Below, in pieces: positions 1 through 7,721 of a stretch of 56,566 nt of DNA (positions are counted from its first letter, which is position 1; the number at the start of each line of letters is the position of its first letter). Below the pieces are notes generated by a model. The model saw only the letters and a list, made by a program, of their open reading frames with translations. It did no database searches and had not been told where the DNA came from. This DNA is from Natrinema altunense (GTDB taxonomy: Archaea > Halobacteriota > Halobacteria > Halobacteriales > Natrialbaceae). The stretch covers positions 1 through 56,566 of the forward strand of contig NZ_JNCS01000016.1 in the NCBI RefSeq assembly GCF_000731985.1. Reading direction: 5' to 3'. The position numbers were made by a program, and so were the translations under genes.

Positions 1-118
1 ATCGCTTCCGGAGCGATACGATACGCAATTCGAAACAGTCAATCACCAGACTGTGGCAATTTTGATACCGAACCTTTTTGGAGCGGAACTTAACCAGTTG
101 TCCCTGGAACACCGGATT

Positions 119-532
119 ATGACCACATGGTCAACCCCCGACCTCGACACTATTTATCACCTCCTTTCCGCGTCCCGTCGTCGATACGTTTTGTACGATC
201 TCGTGGACAGCGAACCGACGAACGTCGACCGATTGGCGCTTCGGATCGCCGCCGCAGAACAGACCAAGGCGATTGAGCAAGTCACGGCAGACGAAGCTGA
301 GAGGGTAACAACATCACTGAGAGATATTTACCTCCCTCGACTCGCAGATCACGAGATCATCGCGTCTGATCCACGAAGTGATGATCTCGTTACTGGACGG
401 AACTTCGAGAGACTGCAAGCGACCATCGAGCATGCGCGAGATGCCGAGCCGGTCGATCTAGCTCGTGATCATCCGACCGAGTCAGTTCTCTTTACCGATC
501 CAGTAACGGAATCGACTTCCAACGACAGCTGA
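119..532 (+). CDS. DUF7344-like haloarchaeal winged-helix protein
   Basis: A 137-residue acidic soluble protein. The stretch after the start (TPDLDTIYHLLSASRRRYVLYDL) resembles the N-terminal helix of the small haloarchaeal DUF7344/winged-helix family, where a short core is followed by a helix and a wing (here about 60-100, ending LPRLADHEII). No membrane segment or signal peptide is visible. I chose the ATG at 119 because the family usually begins a few residues before the LLSASRRR-like helix; the longer reading from 53 adds an unrelated N-terminus. Members are thought to be DNA-binding regulators, but no target is known here. It stands alone, with about 340 noncoding bases downstream and coxB convergent beyond. 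Family call moderate; function unknown. Confidence 0.6.
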   Translation: MTTWSTPDLDTIYHLLSASRRRYVLYDLVDSEPTNVDRLALRIAAAEQTKAIEQVTADEAERVTTSLRDIYLPRLADHEIIASDPRSDDLVTGRNFERLQATIEHARDAEPVDLARDHPTESVLFTDPVTESTSNDS

Positions 533-740
533 TCGGCTCGTCGTATTGGTCGAGGAAGGAGCCAGCAACTATTCACGAACCTGGAAACAGTACTCCGCGT
601 TCGCGGTCGATCTGTACGGTCAGCTCTGTCGCCTCGAGAGTCGGGGTCACCGCATCGGAAAATGTCGCCCGGAACACTAACGTCCAGCCTCATCCCGTGG
701 CGGCGTGCCGCGTCGGCTGGCTAACCCTCGTGCCGGGCGG

Positions 741-762
741 GGGGAACTCGTGGGAGGTCCCC
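741..762. repeat. hairpin with GTGG loop
   Basis: GGGGA (741-745) pairs with TCCCC (758-762), then CTC (747-749) with GAG (754-756), leaving a single A/G mismatch and a four-base GTGG loop. The eight-pair stem is GC-rich and lies outside any gene. Confidence 0.5.
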
Positions 763-768
763 GAAACG

Positions 769-846
769 ACTGTCGCGTGCCTGGGTTCGCCGTACTGTCA
801 TCGCACCCGAATGGGTTCGCTCGGACGGGGACTAAAGGCACGCAGT
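769..846. repeat. long stem enclosing a small hairpin
   Basis: GCGTGCCT (775-782) is the exact reverse complement of AGGCACGC (836-843). ACT (769-771) and AGT (844-846) extend it past a three-base bulge. The enclosed loop contains a second hairpin, ACCC (805-808) with GGGT (813-816) around GAAT. The nested arrangement suggests a folded RNA rather than a simple terminator. Confidence 0.4.
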
Positions 847-874
847 GTTTCTAGGCTGGTGTCCGGTTTAACTC

Positions 875-1666
875 TTACAGACTGGGACTGTCTCGCCCGG
901 GCTCCGGTGCGTCGGTGACGGTGTCCTCGTTTTCGGCGAGCCAGTGATCGTAGGTGGCTTGTTCGACGACGACGACCGTGGCGTCCATCCGCGAGTGGCC
1001 TGCGCCGCAGAATTCGGAACAGACCGCGTTGTAGCGGCCCGGTTCGGAGACGATGGTCCGAGAGCGGGTGTATTCGCCGGGGAAGGCGTCCTGTTTGATG
1101 CCCAGATCGGGGACGAACAGCGAGTGGACGACGTCGGCACTGGTGAGCCAGACGGTGACGTTTCGATCGGCAGGGAGCACGAGTTCGTTTTCGGTCGTGA
1201 CGTTCGATCCCGGGTAGGTCGCTTGCCATTCCCACTGGTAGCCGCGGACGTGTACCTCCTTGTCGTCGGTTTCGGGGAGGTCGTCGAACGAGTCGAACCC
1301 TTCCTGACTGCGGTCGTCGCCCTCGAGTGCCTGGGAGGGCGACACGTAGGGATTGACGAGGACGCTATAGCCGGAAAGGCCGACGAAGAGCAGGATGATC
1401 GCCGTCGCGACGGTCCAGGTAATCTCGAGAGCGGGATCTTCCGTGGTCGGTTCGGGATCGTCGTTGTCGTGAAATTTGACGGCTGCATAAATCAAGATGA
1501 CGAGGACGAACAGGGTGAGCGGGAGGGCAACGTAGAGTAGTTGGTACTCGAGGGAGTCGATGAGGTCGCGATTGGTCGACTGTGCAGCGGCCGACCCCGT
1601 CAGCGCGAGGCAACTCGTGCACGCCCCGACGAGGAGTGTGACGATCGCGCGTCGACGGCTACCCAT
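875..1666 (-). CDS. coxB: cytochrome c oxidase subunit II (heme-copper oxidase, CuA)
   Basis: The subunit that receives electrons from a copper-protein or cytochrome donor and passes them to CoxA. The 263-residue protein has an N-terminal signal/anchor segment (about 7-28), two membrane helices (about 41-63 and 83-104) and an extracellular cupredoxin domain. The CuA ligands are all present: H181, C216, E218, C220, H224 and M227 in the C-x-E-x-C-x3-H-x2-M motif. The start is the ATG at 1666, 27 nt from a TATA box, so the transcript is probably leaderless. It is transcribed away from coxA across a shared 219-bp promoter region. The acidic domain fits a high-salt environment. Physiological electron donor (halocyanin or other) is not shown here. 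Confidence 0.95.
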   Translation of the reverse strand: MGSRRRAIVTLLVGACTSCLALTGSAAAQSTNRDLIDSLEYQLLYVALPLTLFVLVILIYAAVKFHDNDDPEPTTEDPALEITWTVATAIILLFVGLSGYSVLVNPYVSPSQALEGDDRSQEGFDSFDDLPETDDKEVHVRGYQWEWQATYPGSNVTTENELVLPADRNVTVWLTSADVVHSLFVPDLGIKQDAFPGEYTRSRTIVSEPGRYNAVCSEFCGAGHSRMDATVVVVEQATYDHWLAENEDTVTDAPEPGRDSPSL

Positions 1667-1690
1667 TGGCGGGCATTCGACGACCGGCGT

Positions 1691-1696
1691 AATATA
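1691..1696 (-). promoter_or_regulatory. coxB TATA box, leaderless
   Basis: Read on the minus strand, TATATT centres 27 nt upstream of the coxB ATG, the spacing expected from an archaeal TATA box to its transcription start. The mRNA would begin at or next to the start codon. Confidence 0.6.
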
Positions 1697-1804
1697 CGGC
1701 GTTCACGAATCGGCGGACTGTCAGGCTCCGCTACTGATCGGGGGCGACAGGGAGCGACGGCGGACCTGTCACGGACGGCGATACTCACGGAGATGCCGGT
1801 CCAC

Positions 1805-1812
1805 CTTTATTG
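1805..1812 (+). promoter_or_regulatory. candidate coxA TATA box
   Basis: CTTTATTG lies about 78 nt before the coxA ATG and would give a leader of roughly 50 nt, unlike the leaderless coxB on the other side. Assigned by position only. Confidence 0.35.
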
Positions 1813-1885
1813 AGGACGATGGTGAGGCCACCGCTATGTACGGTGACGAGCGGCACGGTCGAGTAGCGAGGGGTGACGGGAGACG

Positions 1886-4168
1886 ATGAACCGTGCGCTC
1901 GCGGAGGTGTCGCTGTTCGGTGTCATCGTCGTCAGTTGTCTGTTGGTCGTCCTCTATGCGCAGCGCGTTCGGGCCGAGGCGTCGCCGGATGGGGGCTACG
2001 CGGCCGAGCGGCGGTTCCGGTTCGGACTCGGGGACGCAAAGGCGGCCGCGGTCCGCTGGGCGACGACGACGAACCATCGGGAGATCGGCATGCTCTACAT
2101 CGCGTTCGGGACCGTCGCGGCGATCTGGGGCGGGATCGACGCGATGATGATGCGGACGCATTTGTTGACGCCCGAAGCGAACATCTGGACGGAACAGACG
2201 TACAACGAACTGTTCACGATGCACGGGCTGACGATGCTGATTTTCTTCGTTACGCCGGTGTTCTTCGGGATCGGGAACTACTTTCTCCCGCTGTTGATCG
2301 GGGCCGACGACATGGCGTTTCCGCGGCTCAACGCCGTCGGGTTCTGGTTGTTGCCGCCGTCGCTCTTGCTTGCTCGGCTGGGGATCGTGGCCGAAGTGAC
2401 GGGTGCGGTGCTCGCAGTCGTCGTGCCGACGGACTGGCTCTCGGTCCTGTTGGCGTTTCAGGAGCCGGCGATCGGATGGACGATGTATCCGCCCTTATCG
2501 CTGGCACCGAATCCGCAGACGAACTTCCTCTTGCTCGGCCTCCACCTGAGTGGCATCGCTACCACGATCGGTGCGATCAACTTCATCACGACGGTCGTCT
2601 ACGAGCGCGACGAGTCGATCGGTTGGGCGAACCTCGACATCTTCTCGTGGAACATGCTCGTCACGAGTGCGATCATCATCTTTGCGTTCCCGTTGCTCGG
2701 GACTGCCTTGCTCATGTTGCTGTTCGATCGGAACTTCGGGACGACGTTCTTCGCGGTTGAGGGGGGCGGTCCCGTCCTCTGGCAGCATCTCCTCTGGTTC
2801 TGGGGGCATCCCGAGGTGTACATCATTTTCCTGCCAGCGACCGGATTGATGAGCCTCATCCTGCCGAAGTTCGTCGGCCGGAAGCTGTTCGGATTCAAGT
2901 TCATCGTCTACTCGACGATCGCCATCGCCGTCCTCTCGTTCGGCGTCTGGGCTCACCACATGTTCGTGACTGGCATCGATCCACGCGTCCGAGCGAGTTT
3001 TATGGCAACCTCGATCGCCATCGCCGTCCCGAGCGCGATCAAGGTGTTCAACTGGATCACCACCATGTGGAACGGTGATGTCAGACTCGCCGCGCCGACG
3101 ATCCTCTGTATCGGCTCGATCGGCCTGTTCATCGTCGGCGGCGTCACCGGCATCTTCCTGGCCGTGATCCCCGTCGATGTCATCTATCACGGGACTTACT
3201 ACGTCGTCGGTCACTTCCATCTCATCCTCATGGGGATCATCCCGCTGATGATGTTCGCCGCCAGCTACTACTGGTTCCCCATGCTCACCGGCCGGATGTA
3301 CGACCGTCGGCTCGCGATCTTCCAGTCGTCGCTGCTCGTCGTCGGCTCCGCGCTCACGTTCACGACGCTGATGGCGCTCGGCTTCCTCGAGCTTCCCCGT
3401 CGGTATGCGACGTACCCGCCGGGGTACTCGGGGCTGCAGGTCGTCGCGACCGTCGGGTCGTTCATCATCGGACTCAGCGTCCTCATGTGGCTTTATAATA
3501 TGCTCTGGTCGTCCGTTCGGGGGACGCCGATCGAGACCGCCGACCCCTGGGAGCTCAAGGCGACCGAGCAGTTCACGCCGGAGTGGCAGTGGTTCGAGGA
3601 CCGCCTCGAGCGCGAGCGCGGCGTGCCCCCGAGCGAGCCCGAGGACGTCCGTCCGTCGTACGTGCCGGCGCAGGGTGAGCGGCCGCTGTCGATCTACGGC
3701 CGGATCAAGCCGGTGGCCCGAACCGTCGCGAACGACGCCGGGATCGGCGCGGTCGGTGGGTTCGTCGGGACGATGCTGATGACGGCCGTCCTGCTTCTGG
3801 CAGTTGTACTCGGCGTATTCGAGCTCGAGTCGTTCGCGACCCTCGCGACGTTCGTCGGGTTGCCGGCGAACCTCGGGCTCGGATACGCGCTCTTCGTCGC
3901 CGGTGGAATGACGGTCTGGCCGCTCCTGTTCCTGTCGCTAGGCGAGTACCTGCCCGGGACGCTCACGCTCGTCACGGGGCTGTGGTATGCGACGGTCATC
4001 GCCTCGGGGTTCGCACTCGCCTTCTACACCGGGCAGCCCGGCCTGCAGTTGGTCGCGTACCTGCTGTTCGTCCTGCTCGGCCACTGGAGCTACGGACTCG
4101 GGCTCGCCGGCACGATCGCGACTCTCGGCGGCCGGCAACGCCGTCCGTCGACCGGGGAGGGTGAGTAG
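1886..4168 (+). CDS. coxA: cytochrome c oxidase subunit I with C-terminal membrane extension
   Basis: Catalytic subunit of a heme-copper O2 reductase, reducing O2 to water and pumping protons. The 760-residue protein carries the low-spin heme ligand H113, the CuB/cross-link motif WGHPEVY with H308, E310 and Y312, the CuB pair H357-H358, and GHFH with H443 and H445 as heme ligands. Glu in GHPEV marks the A1-type D-channel class. The core ends near residue 545. After a linker, a further hydrophobic region of about 150 residues (about 610-750, some four helices) resembles the DUF6789-type domain found next to or fused to haloarchaeal CoxA. The next gene starts 2 bp after the stop, so they are probably co-transcribed. 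Confidence 0.95.
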   Translation: MNRALAEVSLFGVIVVSCLLVVLYAQRVRAEASPDGGYAAERRFRFGLGDAKAAAVRWATTTNHREIGMLYIAFGTVAAIWGGIDAMMMRTHLLTPEANIWTEQTYNELFTMHGLTMLIFFVTPVFFGIGNYFLPLLIGADDMAFPRLNAVGFWLLPPSLLLARLGIVAEVTGAVLAVVVPTDWLSVLLAFQEPAIGWTMYPPLSLAPNPQTNFLLLGLHLSGIATTIGAINFITTVVYERDESIGWANLDIFSWNMLVTSAIIIFAFPLLGTALLMLLFDRNFGTTFFAVEGGGPVLWQHLLWFWGHPEVYIIFLPATGLMSLILPKFVGRKLFGFKFIVYSTIAIAVLSFGVWAHHMFVTGIDPRVRASFMATSIAIAVPSAIKVFNWITTMWNGDVRLAAPTILCIGSIGLFIVGGVTGIFLAVIPVDVIYHGTYYVVGHFHLILMGIIPLMMFAASYYWFPMLTGRMYDRRLAIFQSSLLVVGSALTFTTLMALGFLELPRRYATYPPGYSGLQVVATVGSFIIGLSVLMWLYNMLWSSVRGTPIETADPWELKATEQFTPEWQWFEDRLERERGVPPSEPEDVRPSYVPAQGERPLSIYGRIKPVARTVANDAGIGAVGGFVGTMLMTAVLLLAVVLGVFELESFATLATFVGLPANLGLGYALFVAGGMTVWPLLFLSLGEYLPGTLTLVTGLWYATVIASGFALAFYTGQPGLQLVAYLLFVLLGHWSYGLGLAGTIATLGGRQRRPSTGEGE

Positions 4169-4170
4169 CG

Positions 4171-4755
4171 ATGAACGCCGGCGACGACACGTCGTCCGAT
4201 TCGACCGAGCCGCCCGCGACCGACGAAACGGGGCCGATCGAGCCGACGGCGTCGTCCGAGTCGCTGGTGTTGACCTACGCCGCGCCTTTTTTGGGGGTCC
4301 TCCTGATCGCCGCCGGCATTCCCCTGTCGATCACCGGCGGCTACGTCGTGATTCAGGACGGGATCGGGCTCTGTGGGGACCCCAGTATTACGGTCGACCC
4401 GGTCGCCGAGGGTGAAACCCCACCGGAGACCGTCGGGACACTGCCAGCCGCGACACTCTCGCCGGCCGAGCGAGCGGCCCTCGAGGAGGCGATCGACAGC
4501 CCGCTACGGGAGGCGACGGTCGACGGCGAGATGGAAAACAGGGAGACGCTGCTCGAGGGAGCGGTCGTCGAGTACGAAGGGGACCGCTACTACGTCCGGA
4601 TCGCGTCCCGGAACTCCTGTCTCGAGGTTGCACCGCTGCTGTTTCCGATCGGTGCGATCGCGATCCTTATCGGGGTAATCGGCGTCTTGACGCCCCCGAT
4701 ATACCGGAAAATGGCGGGCTTCGAGGAGCGGATGCAACGCGATCGAACGGACTGA
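4171..4755 (+). CDS. two-helix membrane protein in coxA operon
   Basis: 194 residues, family not recognised. A disordered acidic N-terminus (1-30) leads into a membrane helix (about 32-58). An extracytoplasmic-looking region of about 85 residues with two cysteines follows (LCGD near 67 and NSCLE near 150), then a second helix (about 154-176) and a short charged tail. The two Cys sit on the same side of the membrane, one near each helix, and could form a disulfide. The start ATG is only 2 bp past the coxA stop, so it is co-transcribed and probably an accessory or assembly component of the oxidase. That role is inferred from position alone. Confidence 0.7.
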   Translation: MNAGDDTSSDSTEPPATDETGPIEPTASSESLVLTYAAPFLGVLLIAAGIPLSITGGYVVIQDGIGLCGDPSITVDPVAEGETPPETVGTLPAATLSPAERAALEEAIDSPLREATVDGEMENRETLLEGAVVEYEGDRYYVRIASRNSCLEVAPLLFPIGAIAILIGVIGVLTPPIYRKMAGFEERMQRDRTD

Positions 4756-4815
4756 GCGGCCGCTTGCAGGCAGCGCGACCGCGGCTGGCGACGACACGAT
4801 GCGACGGCGTCGCGC

Positions 4816-5718
4816 TTATTCGCTCGAGTCCGCGGCGTCGGCCGACTCGGAGGGCGAGTTCGCTTCGGCGTCGGTCGAGTCGGCCGACCGAGCCGACTGG
4901 GCGACCCTGTTCGGGTCGTTGTTCGTCATGGGGTCCGGATCCGGGGCGACGACGTTGCCGTCACCCGACTGCTCGGCGGCGTAGGAGAACTGGCCGTTGC
5001 CGTCCGGTGTCTCCCCCTGGGTCCACGGGTACTCGGGGTTCGGTTGTGTTTCGCGCCTCGTCGAGACGAACGTGTAGTTGAAGTCCTGGTTCTCCTGGTC
5101 TTGCGGGAAGCTCGCGGGCACCGGGACCGGGTCGTCAAGCGTCTCCAGGGCCTGTAACCACTGGTTTTGGTGCATCGTGTCTCGAGCGATGAGGTAAGAG
5201 AGCATGTCCTTCATGCCGGGGTCGTCGGTGTACTCCCAGAGCCGCGTCGCGAGGGTGCGGCCGGTCGCCTCGGCCATCACGTTCGCGTAGAGGTCGCCGG
5301 CGAGGTTGCCCGACGCGGCGATGTAGCCGCCGGTGAACGGGACGCCGTTGCTGTCGACCGGCATCGCCGACTGGCCGGCCGAGAGGAACTGCCGCGGGTT
5401 CTGGCCGGTCATCGACGCCGCGGCGGCCGCCGTCTCCCGAGCGTCGTCGTCCATTTCCGCGGAGGAGCCACGCAGGTTCTTGGTGACTGCGGTCGCGAGC
5501 ATCTCGATGTGGCCGAGTTCCTCGGCCGCGGTCTCCATCAGCAGGGTCCGATACTCCTCGTACTCCTCGGGCAGCGCCCAGGCCTGGAACATGTACTGCA
5601 TGGCGACTCGCATCTCGCCTTCCTGGCCGCCGATCGCTTGCTGGAGGAGTTTCGCGAAGTGCGGATCGGGTTGTTCGACGGTGACCTCGTATTGGAGTTC
5701 CGGTTCTTGGAAGAACAT
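4816..5718 (-). CDS. manganese (non-heme) catalase
   Basis: Decomposes H2O2 with a di-manganese centre held in a ferritin-like four-helix bundle. Numbering from the ATG at 5718 (300 residues), the expected ligands are present: E35 in GQEGEM, E67 and H70 in EELGH, E150 in VMAEATGR, and H183 in DTMHQNQW. The N-terminus MFFQEPELQYEV matches the family, which favours this ATG over a GTG at 5736; AGGA lies about 9 nt upstream. After about residue 195 a loop and a long acidic, Ser/Asp/Glu-rich tail follow, probably a salt adaptation. The gene lies inside the cytochrome oxidase block, suggesting removal of peroxide made by respiration (inference). Confidence 0.93.
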   Translation of the reverse strand: MFFQEPELQYEVTVEQPDPHFAKLLQQAIGGQEGEMRVAMQYMFQAWALPEEYEEYRTLLMETAAEELGHIEMLATAVTKNLRGSSAEMDDDARETAAAAASMTGQNPRQFLSAGQSAMPVDSNGVPFTGGYIAASGNLAGDLYANVMAEATGRTLATRLWEYTDDPGMKDMLSYLIARDTMHQNQWLQALETLDDPVPVPASFPQDQENQDFNYTFVSTRRETQPNPEYPWTQGETPDGNGQFSYAAEQSGDGNVVAPDPDPMTNNDPNRVAQSARSADSTDAEANSPSESADAADSSE

Positions 5719-5928
5719 CCACTCGTTCCTGCCCACAGCCAGTCGGATAAACCACTGTTACGATTGACAGTGATATTTCCTCCGACCTGTATAAGTTCAA
5801 TAGGAAACGTTCAGATCTGGCGAACGGAACGCTGAGACGTTCGATATCGACGATCGAAACGCCGATCGCCGAACATTGTGTCGTCATGGTAAACTATTAT
5901 ACCGGCACCGGTGGTGGGGAAGCAGCGC

Positions 5929-6330
5929 ATGAGTGAGGCTCGATGGTCGCCATTACGACGCACGTTCGTCACGTACGGTGCAGTCTCGACGGGAACGCTG
6001 TTAGGCCTCTCCATGGCAAGCGCCGATTCGGAATCGGACTCGACCGAGTCCGATGCTGGGGCGGTCGACTACGGCGGCGTTCGTTCCGACCAGTTCGTAC
6101 CGGACAGCCCCGTCACCGTCCTCGAGTCGACGCTCAACTGGCAACCGGAGCGATTCGAGGATGCCCATCGAACCAGCGTGATCGCCTCCGATCACGCGCC
6201 GTCGTACCGTGCGTTCCTCTTCACCGAGTCCGACGTCACCCTCGAGTCGGACCGGTCGCTCGAGTTCCGGGTCGTTCGAGGGACATCCGAGTCCGCCGGG
6301 CGACGGTTCGTTACCGTCGCCTTCGAATAA
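5929..6330 (+). CDS. secreted protein with Tat-like signal
   Basis: 133 residues, family not recognised. The N-terminus has a twin arginine (PLRRTFVTYG) followed by a hydrophobic stretch ending in ASA near residue 31, a plausible Tat signal with a signal-peptidase site. The mature part is acidic and looks beta-rich (segments such as LEFRVVRG and RRFVTVAFE). The ATG at 5929 is preferred over the GTG at 5911 because a TATA-like CTATTATACC (5894-5903) would place the transcript start within a few bases of it. It diverges from the catalase gene; no function can be assigned. Confidence 0.6.
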   Translation: MSEARWSPLRRTFVTYGAVSTGTLLGLSMASADSESDSTESDAGAVDYGGVRSDQFVPDSPVTVLESTLNWQPERFEDAHRTSVIASDHAPSYRAFLFTESDVTLESDRSLEFRVVRGTSESAGRRFVTVAFE

Positions 6331-6443
6331 CCACGCACGGGGGGAGAGCCGAAACGCTCGCACCGTGCGGACTGGTGGCTGCCGATCGGACCGGGGTTTT
6401 TCCTCGGTGGCTGTGGTACGGCCCAGTCCTAGAGGTGACTCCA

Positions 6444-6626
6444 GTGGGAACGAACGACGAGAAACAGCGAGCGGCGGCCGAGTGCGACGGTTGCGGGACG
6501 ATCGGCATCGTTCAGATCTGGCCCGACGGGAGTCTCCAGCCCCTCGGTCAGTCGCATTTCTGTGACTGCGATACACCGACGCTGAAAGTCCTCGAGACGG
6601 ATCTCGACCACGACGAGATACCGTGA
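6444..6626 (+). CDS. small Cys-rich (zinc-finger-like) protein
   Basis: A 60-residue protein starting with GTG at 6444, preceded by GAGGTGA at 6-bp spacing, a strong Shine-Dalgarno that decides this start over GTG 6435. It has CDGCG near residue 15-19 and CDCD near 41-44, a C-x2-C plus C-x-C pattern that could bind one zinc ion. Small zinc-finger proteins of this type are abundant in haloarchaea and mostly uncharacterised. It sits between the secreted protein and coxC, which is on the opposite strand. Reading frame and RBS support a real gene; function unknown. Confidence 0.6.
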   Translation: MGTNDEKQRAAAECDGCGTIGIVQIWPDGSLQPLGQSHFCDCDTPTLKVLETDLDHDEIP

Positions 6627-6665
6627 GTCCCGGTTTTCCGGCGGCGATCGCAATCGGGCGGCCCC

Positions 6666-7574
6666 CTACACCGACGCGCCGACGTAGAGGACGACGACGA
6701 GGAAGAGCCAGACGGCGTCGACGAAGTGCCAGTACAGGGAGACGGTCGTGATCGACGTATCGCGATCCGGACCGTAGTGACCGCGGATCGCCCGCCAGCA
6801 GAGCACGGCGATGCCACCGATGCCCAACGCGACGTGGAGCCCGTGGAGTCCGGTCAGTCCGAAGAAGGCGGTCCCGAAGAGCCCGCTCGTGAGGGTGAAC
6901 CCGTCGTGAGCGACGAACTCGTAGTACTCGTAGGCCTGCCCGGCGAGGAATACCAGGCCGAGCGCGAGCGTCGTTCCGAGCAGCCCGAGGAATCGCCGTT
7001 GGTTCTCGCGCTCGAGCGCCCTGTGGGCGTAGTGGAAGGTGACGCTGCTGGCGACCAGGATGCCGGTGTTGACGATCACGAGCGAGCCGAGCAGCGGCGG
7101 GAGTTCCGCCGGCGGCCAGGCCCCGATTCGGACGACGAAGTAATAGATAAACAGTGCGCCGAACGTCGAAACGTCAGTCGTGAGGAAGAGCAGCGTCGTC
7201 GAGACGTACGATGCCCGGGACGTTCGCGGTCCGCGTTCGTCGCGGGCGGGTGCCAGAAACGCCTGGTCGACCCAGCCCGCGACACCGGCTAGCAGGACGA
7301 TCGTTCCGGCGGCGGCGAGGCCGACGCCGAGCAGCGGCGGGACGAGACCGGTTTCAGTCCCGAGAATGGAGACCGCGGCCCCGCCGTAGAGGCCGGCCGC
7401 TCCCGCGGCGGCGACGAGCGGCCAGCGACTGCGGTGATCGTGTTCGTCGTGATCGCCGCGACCGCGGTGGTCGCCGTACTCCTCGGGGGCCTGTCCCTCG
7501 GGAACGCGGTGGCCGGACCCGTCGGCTCGAGGGGGGCGCTCGTCGAAGGGTTCGGAACGTCCACCGGAGTCCAT
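6666..7574 (-). CDS. coxC: cytochrome c oxidase subunit III
   Basis: Third core subunit of the heme-copper oxidase, wrapped around subunit I and thought to protect proton uptake. The 302-residue protein has a charged, His/Asp-rich cytoplasmic N-terminus (1-50) and seven membrane helices. Family signatures include the GQAYEYYEF region in helix V, the FFGLTGLHGLHV helix and SLYWHFVDAVWLFLVV near the C-terminus. I used the ATG at 7574 (MDSGG); a GTG at 7589 would add five residues. It belongs functionally with coxA/coxB but is separated from them by the catalase and small genes and faces the opposite way to coxA. Confidence 0.93.
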   Translation of the reverse strand: MDSGGRSEPFDERPPRADGSGHRVPEGQAPEEYGDHRGRGDHDEHDHRSRWPLVAAAGAAGLYGGAAVSILGTETGLVPPLLGVGLAAAGTIVLLAGVAGWVDQAFLAPARDERGPRTSRASYVSTTLLFLTTDVSTFGALFIYYFVVRIGAWPPAELPPLLGSLVIVNTGILVASSVTFHYAHRALERENQRRFLGLLGTTLALGLVFLAGQAYEYYEFVAHDGFTLTSGLFGTAFFGLTGLHGLHVALGIGGIAVLCWRAIRGHYGPDRDTSITTVSLYWHFVDAVWLFLVVVLYVGASV

Positions 7575-7721
7575 AGGGCCGCCTTCCACGCGGGGCCGGA
7601 AAAAGGACCACTGCGTACGGGCGGTGCCGTCATCATGCGACGAGTTTCGATCGAAACGCGATCGCCGTTCCGCGAGCGCGAGAGAGCGCGGATGGTCGGA
7701 CGGGCCGACGAACCGGTCGAC

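Larger units (their letters stand above)
533..874. other. noncoding gap with several hairpins, possible structured RNA
   Basis: No convincing gene lies in this 342-base gap between convergent genes; the short ORFs crossing it have no family resemblance. Its second half holds several inverted repeats, annotated separately, so it may contain a structured RNA or transcript-end structures. Strand cannot be decided. Confidence 0.4.

Noticed and set aside
690-870. Cobalamin riboswitch, SRP RNA or RNase P RNA in the hairpin-rich gap
   Set aside because: Some strings vaguely resemble the conserved cobalamin core, but the core elements do not appear in order, and the SRP and RNase P signatures are absent.
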